From assembly GCF_932526225.1 (NCBI RefSeq), contig NC_064046.1, positions 11,991,719 to 12,055,718 of the forward strand: a stretch of DNA of 64,000 nt, read 5' to 3'. The stretch comes from Nematostella vectensis (taxonomy: Eukaryota; Cnidaria; Anthozoa; Actiniaria; Edwardsiidae). Of this stretch, positions 20,897-30,761 are shown one piece after another. Each line of letters begins with the position of its first letter. Position 1 is the stretch's first letter. The position numbers were made by a program, and so were the translations under genes. Under the pieces are notes generated by a model. That model was not told the DNA's origin. It was given only the letters and a program-made list of their open reading frames with translations, and made no database searches.

Positions 20897-21421
20897 TTAA
20901 GTAAGTGGTCGGTGCCCGCAAGGAGGTTCGTCAGATACGCCATGGCGAGCGCACTTGCCTACGAAACGGACAGCGAGATCTCGACCCTGCGAGTCTTCGC
21001 CGCCGGGGCCGGAGTGGGGGAACTTGATGGAGTCCTTTTTTCCGACGCTATACAACACCTCCCTCGCCGCGGCCATGGCGAGGTCACCCGAGTCTAGCAG
21101 GTCCTTGAGCTCTGGCGTGGTGATCAAGCCCTCGTTTTGTTCCAAGTGCTGCCCTACCCTCCCGGAAGGGTAGGGGTGGCAGGCCTCAGAGAACCCCCAC
21201 TCGGTCAACTGGATGGCCCCGGTCAGTTGAAGAACCTCGCTCAATGGCCGTCCCGCAACATCCGCGATACGATACACGTTCGTAGGGAAGCCGTATTTCC
21301 GTACCAGATCAATGGCGTCCGAGGCGCCGCCGAAGACACTGTCCTCGCATCCTAGGTACGCCGCACGCATGTCGATGTGCGCATGAGGCTGCGCCCCTAA
21401 GTTTTCCCTGCTATTCCACAC
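20897..21421 (-). CDS. Replicase segment 2: polymerase palm motif A region
   Basis: This open segment continues the frame of segment 1 after the TGA. It has VWNSREN followed by HIDMRAAYLG, a convincing family B motif A (Asp then aromatic Tyr), and later WGFSEACHPYPSGRVGQHL and VLYSVGKKDSIKFP. It ends at a stop produced by a local one-base shift at about 20896-20899. Confidence 0.65.
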   Translation of the reverse strand: MWNSRENLGAQPHAHIDMRAAYLGCEDSVFGGASDAIDLVRKYGFPTNVYRIADVAGRPLSEVLQLTGAIQLTEWGFSEACHPYPSGRVGQHLEQNEGLITTPELKDLLDSGDLAMAAAREVLYSVGKKDSIKFPHSGPGGEDSQGRDLAVRFVGKCARHGVSDEPPCGHRPLT

Positions 21422-21442
21422 TTTGGACTCAACCTGCGCCGC

Positions 21443-22930
21443 TCACCAGACGTCCCTGTATCTAAGAGGCGTTGGCCTGATGTTTTCTCTTTGGGTCCAC
21501 TTCTTGAAGCGATACCCTATTGCGCCGCCCATCGAGTGCGTAGCTTCGATGTACTCTTGGTAGGCTGGGTGATCATCAGGGAGCCATTGAGGATCATGTC
21601 CAGTCTCGTCTGTAAACGCCCTGTCGATAGCCCATCCGTCTTGTCCCGATCGGTACAGTTTGCCTTCGTGCGTGACTATAACACGCCCACACAGCCAGAC
21701 CCTCTTGCTTCTGGGGATCGCCCTGTTTATGAAGCGGATGAGCACCTCTCGCACCTTCGCCTCGTGCGTTTTTGCGGCGGCACTGGTAGCGCGAGGCGCT
21801 GCCTCTCCCTGACATAACGAACGAAGCTCCCTCTCAGCCTCGAAGTCTAGGCCGTGGACGCTCGCAATCGCAGGTGGTTCAGTCGGAAGCTCCGCCCAGG
21901 CGTGGTTATTGTGGCAAGGGATGGTGACCCTCGTCTTAGTCCCGTACTTCCCCGAGTCCCACAGGACGTTACCCAGGGCGTCCACGGCTACCAGCTTTAC
22001 CACGAGCTTCCTTTCCATCTCAAAGAGGTCTTCTTTGGTGCATCCCGTAGTGACCAGCTTCTTGTTAAATCGCTCGAGGATCTTGCCTCGTGTCTTGGTT
22101 AGACCAAGGGGGCGCGAGGTGCCGCGATTCCTCAAGATGTCGGCAACATAGCTCACAACACAGTTGACGAAGGCGTCACTCCCCTCTCGCACAAACATTG
22201 GCCCAGGCTCACCATTTTGCTCAGGTAAAGGGCGAAGCTCGTATCTCACGTAGACGAGGTACTCTCGCCCTTTCTCCCAAATACCCGCATCGATGCCTTC
22301 CAGGGCGCCGACTGCGATTTGGCCCCCCCTCTTGACTAACGACCCACCGATCTTGTGCTCCGAGCGCCCTTCCTCCTCTGTGATTGGCGCCATTGGCTCT
22401 GCGGGGGCCTTACCAACGACCGTGAAGAGCCTGTAACGCCGGTCGGGGTCTCTCATCTCGAGCACCAGCGGAAGCACTGCGTTCGCCCGCAGAGACTCTC
22501 GCTCGTGCGAGACCCACCACACCGAGCCGTCGTCATTAATATCAGGCCCCCGCACAACCGGCTTTAAAGCAATGACACCTGCCCCACCAAGATCTCGTAT
22601 CTCCTGGTAAACACTGGCGCTTATGTCTTGGCCCCGTAGAGTGGCATCCACGCTTGGGAACCGAAGATGGGCGCCGCCGACGAAGAGAGAGTAGTACGTC
22701 TCGGGGTCTAAGCTCTCTGGGCCCTCTTGCCGCCGTCCCGGCTGCAGAGGGTAGAACTCGCGCCAGACCTCCTCCGTCCACACCTTCTCCGGTACGAGCG
22801 GCTTAAGCAGCCTGTGTTTGACACCGTCGGGGATGTCCTCGTTCAGGATGTTTTGGACCAGCCCTGCCAGTACGGCGGGCGCCTCTTTGTCACGCATGCT
22901 ATCGAGAATCTCCTCTATATAAGCGTCCAT
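21443..22930 (-). CDS. Replicase segment 1: N-terminal region (unknown fold)
   Basis: About 495 residues up to an in-frame TGA (21443-21445). The open frame extends upstream to a TTG at 22963, but the ATG at 22930 is the better start because the subterminal tandem repeats begin there. It contains EGSDAFVNCVVSYVADIL, a PCHNNHAW motif and EVLIRFINRAIPRSKRVWLCG. None matches the ExoI-III motifs of a standard family B polymerase. Confidence 0.7.
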   Translation of the reverse strand: MDAYIEEILDSMRDKEAPAVLAGLVQNILNEDIPDGVKHRLLKPLVPEKVWTEEVWREFYPLQPGRRQEGPESLDPETYYSLFVGGAHLRFPSVDATLRGQDISASVYQEIRDLGGAGVIALKPVVRGPDINDDGSVWWVSHERESLRANAVLPLVLEMRDPDRRYRLFTVVGKAPAEPMAPITEEEGRSEHKIGGSLVKRGGQIAVGALEGIDAGIWEKGREYLVYVRYELRPLPEQNGEPGPMFVREGSDAFVNCVVSYVADILRNRGTSRPLGLTKTRGKILERFNKKLVTTGCTKEDLFEMERKLVVKLVAVDALGNVLWDSGKYGTKTRVTIPCHNNHAWAELPTEPPAIASVHGLDFEAERELRSLCQGEAAPRATSAAAKTHEAKVREVLIRFINRAIPRSKRVWLCGRVIVTHEGKLYRSGQDGWAIDRAFTDETGHDPQWLPDDHPAYQEYIEATHSMGGAIGYRFKKWTQRENIRPTPLRYRDVW

Positions 22931-23101
22931 GTTTGGGTATACCCTGTGCCACCCAATCTCCAACTGCCCGTATCACAACCGGCGGGATGAGTGCCCGGGT
23001 ATGACCCGCGCCACCCAATATCTAATTGCCCGTACCGCAGCCGGCGGGACGAGGGTTTGGGTGCGCCTTGCGCCACCCAAACCCTAACCGCCCGAACCGC
23101 G
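22930..23101 (-). repeat. Right subterminal tandem repeats, about 60-bp unit
   Basis: Three degenerate units share GCCACCCAA, CTAA(C/T)(C/T)GCCCG and CCGGCGGGA(T/C)GAG (about 22930-22989, 22990-23052, 23053-23110), directly between the replicase start codon and the right TIR. They probably contain the replicase promoter. The left end has an unrelated array. Confidence 0.7.
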
Positions 23102-23150
23102 GGCCCGGAGGGGCGATCCGCGCCTCCCACTAGTTTCTCTGAAACCCCCC
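23102..23150 (-). repeat. Right terminal inverted repeat of the Polinton-like element
   Basis: A perfect reverse complement of 10329-10377. Outside it an extra short block (AACCCCCCAG) and a run of about 18 C (23161-23178) precede AT-rich host sequence. Confidence 0.85.
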
Positions 23151-23317
23151 AACCCCCCAGCCCCCCCCCCCCCCCCCGGCCGTTATAAGACCATTCACGC
23201 CATTATTTGTAAGAATAAAGATGATAAGTAGTATAATCGCAGGAATTATCCACATGTTCCTACACTCAGTTAAAAGTTTCATGGCATTTTTTGATAGAAG
23301 AACTGCCATTTGACAAT

Positions 23318-23447
23318 GGCCATTTGCTGTTTGCACTGACAACATTTTATTGAAAAAGGTGTATAATTAGAATCCAAAGTAATAATCAACAGCTGGCGCC
23401 TTACGTAGTTTTTTTGTTTTTGTTTTGCAATCATAGTGTATGTTTAT
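23318..23447. repeat. Decayed outer inverted arm, right side
   Basis: The reverse complement carries the same ordered blocks as 10208-10315 (ATAAACATACAC, a GGCGC block, TTCAATAAA, GCAAATGGCC), but it lies about 170 bp further from the perfect TIR than its partner does. The extra 170 bp (23151-23317) is AT-rich and may be a later insertion. Confidence 0.5.
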
Positions 23448-23523
23448 AGAGTGAACAGAATTAGTGGTACTTTCATTTTGCCATACCTCATATTTTGTCC
23501 AATTTCATAGTGTCTTATTCGCC

Positions 23524-23652
23524 AGGGCCGGGTTCTTTGAAAGCAGGTTATCGCTAACCCAGAGTTAAATAAAGTTGTTATCCAATCAAATATCTCGATA
23601 ATCATATTTATCCGTGGATAAGCGCTAACCTGCTTTCGAGGAACCGGGCCCA
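23524..23652. mobile_element. Short foldback MITE (GGGCCGGGTTC family)
   Basis: About 130 bp with inverted ends of about 36 bp, GGGCCGGGTTCTTTGAAAGC on the left and GCTTTCGAGGAACCGGGCCC on the right, containing GGTTA.CGCTAACC in each arm. Non-coding. Confidence 0.8.
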
Positions 23653-25300
23653 GTTGATTATTTAATGTGATATTTCCTTTTAACACATCTATGTGCCAAA
23701 GAAAGGCCAGAAACAAATTCCTAGCTATAGGATCCAATTTTAAGATCTCCATTTTTTGCATGCGTGCTCTCTATCATGATTTAGTTTCTTCATTAAAACA
23801 AAGGATTACGTCAAGTTGAGCATTAACACTTTGTTAGCACCAAAAAAACCTTACTATCTCTTTAAAAGACCTCCAACTACCGAAGAATGCATTCGCTCGC
23901 ATCATCTCCACAAAATATGGGTGTGTAGGGTATGTCTTCGCCCGCACACGATGCTTTAGAGATAAAAAAAGACCATTGAGAAAATGCCATGACAAAAACA
24001 AAGGATTTGTTAAATGTTAAATACACTGAATGATTGCATGCCTTATCATTCCATTCCGTTCCATTTTGAAACTTGGTTACATGTAAGGGCATGTAAGGCC
24101 ATGGCCTTAGCCTTCTTTTGGGCTTCTTATCTAAAAGTGTTTTGGCTTTGTGGTATATTGTAGTGCAGCTGGTATAACTCTTTATCGCTTGCCGTTAAGT
24201 TATTTGCTTTGTCTCTTTTGTTTCATATACGATATCAAAGTCCCACTATTACCGCGTATAACACGGAAGTTTCATAAAATCCAAATACTCAACATGCATC
24301 AGACAGCGATGCTGTTGTAAAACTCTTCTTTACTCGTTGATAAGTGTCATTATTTCGCCGAATGCCACAAAACAAGTTTTGATCCATGTTATTGATTTCT
24401 ACTATAGAATTATGGCGAGGTATACGCAAGAGCGGTTTTTACCACAGTTTAGCTCTCGAAGAATGAATTATTCATTCAATTAGAAAACTTTCTCAATACA
24501 TAGACGATACTCATCCAGCTTGTAGTTGTTACTATGGAAGATACTTGAAAAAAAAATTTTTTTTTTCATTTTCTAAAAAAAGGTATTTCTGGAGCTCCCG
24601 TGAGAGCAATAAAAGAAAGAGCAAAGTACTGAAAATCGATTATTTTGACCGCAAAATTGAAAAGAAAGAAAATGTGTCCAGGTGTTTAAAATCAAACAAA
24701 GAATGCGTAACCATAAAGGTGGTATGACAATATGCTTATTATATATCACAAGGCAAAATTATATAGGGAATTTGACTAAAACTAAATATTGATCAAAATG
24801 GGCAAAGATTTTCCTAATCAAGGCCAAGTCCCCTAGAAGCCAGATTCGCGCGGAAATACAGGAAGGGCTTATCCAGAATTATAAAACCACATATTAAATA
24901 CGCAATAAGCAGATCGATTTATTTGTGGAAATACTGCATTATCCAGAACACCAGCCTAATAGCGAAATCACACACTTAATACATAATGCTTTGAATGTTA
25001 GGCTTATCATAAGTGCGTTAAATTGGCTCTCTAATCGTCTCTTTCTGATAATTCCTATAATAGGAACTTGTAAGCTGTGATATTTGCTTTGATTTAGAGG
25101 CACTTGGTCAAATGCCATTGTCATCGAAAAGTGGTACATCCACATTCTTGTTTCCCTTAGTTTCAGCGTAAGTAAACCAGAGTTAGTCGGTAAACCGTAC
25201 TACGTACCGTATCTATAGAATGTGCATTGCAATAAGCTACCTGAGTCAACACTTTATCTTGCAACGAATGCACGGCAAATAAAAAAAAGTTCTTTGAACC
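23653..25300. other. Non-coding spacer
   Basis: AT-rich with only short open frames lacking any domain. It probably contains the 3' UTR of the minus-strand GPCR at its right end. No repeat of note was found. Confidence 0.5.
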
Positions 25301-26485
25301 CTAGCTATACGCAGTTGGGGTTGAATAATAGTCGTATTTTTGGCGATATCTTTTTCCTACCATTTTGTAGAAAATCTTAAGGAATGCTACTCTGAATTCC
25401 TGGTTAAAACAAGAGTAAATGATTGGATTCGCGGCGGAGTTACTGACTGGCAGAACATACACGAAGATGATCAGCAAAACTCTCTTCACAGCTGGTGGTA
25501 TTCTCTCCTCTCCAAAACACTCTGTATCACAGTACTGGAAAGTCACAAAAATAACAAAAAAAGGGAACCAGCAGAGAATAAACACTCCGACGACCACAGC
25601 TAACGTCTTGGTCGCTTTTATTTGCTTCATGATGTGAAACGTAGACGATGCAGGATTTCGATGCTTGGCATGTCCATTGGCAAAGTTGATATCTTTTCTG
25701 TGGCTGCTTGAGCGAGATGTTTTAAGACGTATAACCGGTGGGCTAGCAAGCGATGTTTCACCGCTCTCCTCGTGATTATTACTGTTCGGCTCCGGGGAGA
25801 CGTTTAAGGCAATTTGCTCCTTTTCTTTCTGGACCTGAAGAGCGTGGCGTATCGCGACTTGGAGGACCATCCCGTAGCATATAATTACGATCAAAAGCGG
25901 ACAAAAAAACGCTGCAAGCGCCATCAACGTGATGTAAACCCTTGCACGTATACCACACTGAGGGTAAGCTGCAATGGTGCTCTCCCCTTCCCATTCAACA
26001 AAGGATAAAAACGCGCATGAAGCAGCGTAAATCCACACTACAAGAATAAGTATTAGCGCGCGTTTGCTGGTCATCTTCTCGCGGTAACGTAACGGCTGCT
26101 TGATCGCCAGCAGTCGATCAAACGAGATTCCCGCCAGGTTTACCATAGAGGCACCACTGCAAAGCATATCAACCCAGATCCAAAACTGACATCCTTCGCG
26201 ACCCAAATGGCTTGGCCAGTTCTCTTCGTTAAGAAGTTGCGCTAGTCGGAATGGTAAAGAGAGGGTCCCTACCAGAAGGTCGCTCACTGCTAATGACACG
26301 ACAAGGTAATTTGTTGGACTTCTCAATCGGCGATAGTAAAACACACTATAACACACCAGCAGATTCCCCATGATGGTCAATAGCATCACAATGACGATGA
26401 AACAAGCGGAGGCGATGGTGGAACCGACAGAGTTTTTAGCTCCCGCCGGCATGGTAATATTCGTGTTATTCCCAACTGGAATCAT
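25301..26485 (-). CDS. Rhodopsin-class (class A) GPCR, amine-receptor-like, intronless
   Basis: A 394-residue single-exon protein with ATG 26485. The N-terminus has two glycosylation sequons (NNT, NIT). All seven helices are clear. TM1 has GN (40-41), TM2 LAVSD (Asp69, position 2.50) and TM3 Cys99 with Asp106 at position 3.32, the residue that binds the amine in monoamine receptors. DRL (123-125) replaces DRY. Trp151 lies in TM4, and Cys177 can pair with Cys99. TM5 has Pro196, TM6 CWFPFF (305-310) and TM7 NPIIY (353-357). The third loop is long (about 75 residues), Ser-rich and basic. The Tyr usual at 7.43 in amine receptors is Val347, so the ligand is uncertain. Intronless amine-like GPCRs are common in cnidarians. 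Confidence 0.92.
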   Translation of the reverse strand: MIPVGNNTNITMPAGAKNSVGSTIASACFIVIVMLLTIMGNLLVCYSVFYYRRLRSPTNYLVVSLAVSDLLVGTLSLPFRLAQLLNEENWPSHLGREGCQFWIWVDMLCSGASMVNLAGISFDRLLAIKQPLRYREKMTSKRALILILVVWIYAASCAFLSFVEWEGESTIAAYPQCGIRARVYITLMALAAFFCPLLIVIICYGMVLQVAIRHALQVQKEKEQIALNVSPEPNSNNHEESGETSLASPPVIRLKTSRSSSHRKDINFANGHAKHRNPASSTFHIMKQIKATKTLAVVVGVFILCWFPFFVIFVTFQYCDTECFGEERIPPAVKRVLLIIFVYVLPVSNSAANPIIYSCFNQEFRVAFLKIFYKMVGKRYRQKYDYYSTPTAYS

Positions 26486-27952
26486 CTTGGGACTTCAGGG
26501 TTTGGATCCTCTCACAGCCTTGTGTCTGTATTATAAACGGGATGCTTCACCTGTAAGATAAAGCATAATGAATGTTGGTGGAGCTTGGACATACCATCCT
26601 TACTCGCAGTGCAAGCTATTGTGCAACAATGGAGATTACAAGGTGAAAATAAATTACCAGTGACGATAAATTGTTCGATTTGCTGCTAAAAAAAACTCAA
26701 TGGCTTCACACGAAGTTTGATAATAATCCCTAATTGATAACTATACCTCTCATCGCTCTGTTGATCTAGTTAAAGTTCACATACAGATATCTTCTTTCCA
26801 ATCTTAACACCGACAAACCAAGCTGTTTGCTTCGAGTTAATTGTGTCTGAACTCATTGTTGGACTTATCATTGCTCTGGAAATCCCAAGAGAGTTCAGGC
26901 GAACATTGAAAGCTGTATATTGTATTGATGTTGGGCTTTATTATCGCTCTACAAACCCGTATCAATAAAGCGTTCTGATTGGTCAAGACAGGGTAGACTC
27001 GAGGTTAAGCTGATTGAGGTTTAATGGTGATGATAAAAAATGCTGCAGGCTTTTGTGTACTGGTGAATTCATAAACACCCCTTGTGTTAGGTTCGTTAAC
27101 ACTCTTTCACGTAACGGATTGTAATTGGTCAGCAAACAAACGAAAAAACTGGGGTGAAGCAAAGGAAAATTATTAGCGGGCGAGTTTTCAACTTTATGAT
27201 GATAACATAGTTCGGATGTTTTGATAACTGTGTGGTTCAGCACATTATGGTGATTGAGGCAAACAAAGCACTCACCCGTAAAAAAAGGGCAACATTCATA
27301 AACCCAGAACTTTTTGCAGTTAAAACTGGTTCACGCGGGTTGCGTGCAAAGTGTCAAGTTGTTCGCCGCAAACCGCTGGTTATATTACCTGGCGCCATTG
27401 GACATAGATGGATCCTGTGATAGCTTAAGTAGCTTTTCCTATACTTTTTCTTACTGGAATTATAGAATCAAGTCGTTTCCTAATCTGGATTTTCTTTTCT
27501 CTGGGTTAACACAAGCATTTGCATATTAAATCACGGTTTACTATCTCCTTACACTTTTAACATCCGGTTTTGATTCATTTCTTTTTGTGCGAAATGCTGA
27601 ATTAGTAGAATACTTTTAGGATAAGATAAATAAAAGCATACGACGTGCACAGATGCACGTCTTTCGATAAAATTTGTATATCTTACGGCTAATTCATTTG
27701 CTCATAGCTGTTCTTCGTGCTTGCGTATATCCTGTGTCTTTCCCAAATGTTTTGTCTCGAGATATTAGTTGCTGTTTTAAAAACGACAAAGCGCTTTGAA
27801 TACAAGGAACAGTAACGTTAGATGTACATGTATAACCTTGAAAAGTAAACACTTTACCAAAAAATAAATACGAAGAACACTTTTGAAGCAGCGCTATCAC
27901 AAAATCGAAATAGACTCCAGTAAACCTAAGCCTAAACAAAACTCAAGAGACA

Positions 27953-28024
27953 GTCAAAACCGAGTCAAAACCGAGTCAAAACCGAGTCAAAACCGAGTCA
28001 AAACCGAGTCAAAACCGAGTCAAA
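27953..28024 (+). repeat. 11-bp tandem repeat (AAAACCGAGTC), about six copies
   Basis: Six perfect units follow one another. They abut the dispersed repeat that begins near 28025, whose other copy at 38286 lacks the array, so the array expanded locally. Confidence 0.9.
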
Positions 28025-28115
28025 GAACCTTTTTTGTAAGAACGTCCAGGCTAAAAATTTCCCCAAATTTTAGGAACATGCTAAGAACAAGCCGAGGCTG
28101 AGATAGCAGCAAAAT
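28025..28115 (+). repeat. Dispersed repeat, copy 1 (partner 38286-38375)
   Basis: A block of about 90 bp with TAAGAACGTCC, CCAAATTTTA(G/A)GAACATGC and GCCGAGGCT.AGATAGCAG recurs in the same orientation at 38286-38375. No terminal repeats could be defined. Confidence 0.7.
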
Positions 28116-30761
28116 ATTGCTTATTTAGTCTTATATGTCCTAAAATGCAAACGTTCTTATAAAAAAATGAGTGTATATAAATATATATATGATGTTTATC
28201 TATGCCTATAGACTGGGCAACTCGCGCTGATGATATTTTTCTCTTTTCCAAATATTATATCTTATCTTTAGTAAGTGCGATGTTGCGTTCGAGTTTTTCT
28301 ATTCTTGTCACAAATCCATTCTTCTCGAGTTTTCCCCCACGAATGTTTAATTTATGATAACATTTTATCCTTGAAAATCTAATTAATTCTTTGCATTAAT
28401 TAGCGATTGTATTTCGTGGCCATAGCAGGGGGTGGGGTACTGGGGGCACGACCCCTCCCCCCAATGGCGTGGCGGTGCTCCGCAAATGTTTTGGTAATGT
28501 TTCTGTATCTAGCCTCAGGCTATTCTGTATCGTGCCCCCCCCCCCCCCCCCCCCCCAATAATTCGAGGCCTGCTATCGCTATTTATTTTCATGTTTCATT
28601 TCGTTTTGCGCTCTTATAACGTGTATCTAGAAGTTTAGGGAAGAAGTCCTAGCGAGACAAAATCGGTCAGCGGCAAGACAACCAAATTGTGGTGAAAAAA
28701 TTCCCCCCAAGCCACAGGAGCCCCAAATCTACAAAGGAAATCACCATGAACAATTGCTTTCGTGAGTGAGCATACATCTTCACCCCCGGGAGTCGGAAGC
28801 CCGCCAAGGAATTGGTTCGTTGTGGTCTAAAACAACCTTTATCGAGTCATAATTAAAAATTGTGAAGGCTGTTATCCGTACTAAAAACCAAATAGAACAT
28901 TTTAGTTTGCTTAAATGATTTCTAATAATCCCCACTTTACGAAAAGGAGAGAGTTTGATGTAACCATGTAACGATGTAAAGATAACACAGAAATAGATTT
29001 TAAATGTAAATATAAGTCAAGAAGATGCCAAATACAAAGGGAAAGGCCATAATATAAGCGTTTAAATTTGGCAAATATGAAACCTGCCGATAAAGAGTTC
29101 ATAATTGTGAAATATAAAATTAGAACAAGCTAACGAGAAATCGAAAAATAGATTTTTTTGCGTAAATACGAACGTTAATTAGGAAACAGAAAGAATCAAA
29201 TCCATTAGAGGTTTAGCCATAATTCCCTGAGATAATCCATAATTACTTACACGATATGCTCAAATTGCACTCTCGATGACTTCTTACCAAAGCATATGCC
29301 ACATATCCTTTCTGACGACATTATCTTACTTATGCTGAACGAACTCTCTTAAGGAGACCTAATGATAGATGAACTATTGAGAAGTCATGGTGAGAAAGCA
29401 ACATGGCAAATAACCTTGGTGCAAAGGTACACACGACGTTTCCGCAACAGAAGAGGACTTCTTTGTTTCCTCATTTACGCCCATAGAACGAGAATTCTCG
29501 CGCAAATTACGTAATGCAGCAAACAAAAAAACGCTGTCTATACCACACGAGATAACCTGCTCACACTGATGATAGATGTCTATAGCCTGAAGAAAATTTT
29601 TAACAGTTAAGACGCAAGGTGTATCTTGCTTTGTCACTTGAAAATCAATGAAAATCTATTGCAGGTTTTAAAACTCGTCTGACTCGTGGATAAAACAAGG
29701 AAATTGGAGCCAAGCGGTGACACAAATGCCTATTATTAGTAGCCTGATGTAAGCCTGATGTAGAATTGCCCCCACCTGGAACGAAAGGTTGTTGGGCAAC
29801 TTAAGAGATTTCCTATAGCAATAGTATGGAAATTGTACTGTACTTTGAAACGAGCCATAAGTTATTAATTACGAGGCCAATTGCTTTTTGCGAATAAGTA
29901 TGTAGTATCTATGGGAAATGAGCGCGTCTGAGAGGCCATTCCGGCGAGATAAGTGCGCTAAACACTGTTGGTGTCATGTCACATGCATAATTTGGCAAAG
30001 CTGGATGAGTAACCAAATGTAACCATTTTGTAACCATTTCGCGATATGGTGTACTTTTTATTTTACTCTAAGACTTCTCATCATTTAAGGAAGCCTCGAA
30101 GCTTAAACTAATCAAAATCAAGGACAAAATAACAAAAATATTACGTTTATCACTTGAAATAATACTGTGAAAAAAACGCCCGAAAGCTTACCAATAATCC
30201 GTTTGGAACAGCCTCTGAAATGCTTTTTCTTTAACACTAGGCAATCGAGCAAGAGAATCTAAAAATATATGCTATCGATAAAGAGTAAAAAAGATAACGG
30301 TAAAAGCTACTATATTCTTAGAACCTCCTACAGTCGAGTTTTCTACCAACCTGCAAGCACTCCGGGAGAATCCATACATCCCGGACGTCAAGGTTCCTCC
30401 TTTTCCAATTCAAAACGTAGCAAAATAAGGAATTTAGAGGAATAACTCGATGAAACGCGTTAAACTTTTGGCTGTTTTTATTGACAGTTGGCCCTCATCT
30501 CGGTGCCGAAGAGTAGGCGATTCAGATAAGCTGATATTTTTTTGACTGCTCGCATTAAGCCTGCAATTAACACCTTATCAATCATTCAGACAGTAGTGGT
30601 TTCTATGTGTACTAGGCACCCTCCAAACAAGTAACACCACTACTCTCTAAACCCTCACTGTCTCGATGGCTCCGTTATCGAATCTATCCTAAGCATTTCC
30701 CCGTGGTGGCCGCCATCTTGGATTTGAGCAGAAATGTAAAACGGGGGTGGGGGGAGAGAAG

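Larger units (their letters stand above)
19488..22930 (-). pseudogene. Replicase: divergent family B DNA polymerase + SF1 helicase + HNH nuclease
   Basis: A single minus-strand unit of about 1,150 codons starting at ATG 22930 (MDAYIEEIL). Segments 21443-22930, 20897-21421 and 19853-20812 share one frame. They are separated by an in-frame TGA (21443-21445) and by a pair of opposite one-base shifts at about 20896-20899 and 20840-20850. The HNH part (19488 to about 19880) is in another frame after a shift at the C4 run 19877-19880. Palm motif A is HIDMRAAYLG and motif C is CTDAIYA. Helicase Walker A is GQGGSGKT and motif III is VVCCGDYGQ. The last residues form a CxxC...SIDRRDDSQGHYKWNV...CLSCN HNH domain. 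No exonuclease triad is visible. Similar polymerase-helicase-HNH proteins exist, to my recollection, in fungal and cnidarian assemblies. Confidence 0.75.
10329..23150. mobile_element. Integrated Polinton-like virus/transposon, about 12.8 kb, decaying
   Basis: TIR to TIR this is a compact, GC-rich unit of about twelve genes. Marker genes are a DDE integrase, an A32-like packaging ATPase, a probable major capsid protein and a replicase carrying a family B polymerase palm. That set defines the Polinton/Maverick-like supergroup. Departures from textbook Mavericks: the polymerase is joined to an SF1 helicase and an HNH nuclease, no adenovirus-type cysteine protease is recognisable, and the perfect TIR is short. 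About ten frameshifts or nonsense codons show that this copy is defective, or that the assembly carries errors. No 6-bp target duplication could be identified next to either candidate boundary. Confidence 0.85.
26486..30761. other. Non-coding region with small repeats
   Basis: No gene is supported. It holds an 11-bp tandem array (27953-28024), a dispersed repeat copy (28025-28115) and a run of 22 C (28535-28556). Open frames are under 90 codons, with no domain. Confidence 0.5.

Noticed and set aside
10202-23453. Target-site duplication of the Polinton-like element
   Set aside because: Six-base flanks at both candidate boundaries (inner and outer arms) do not match.
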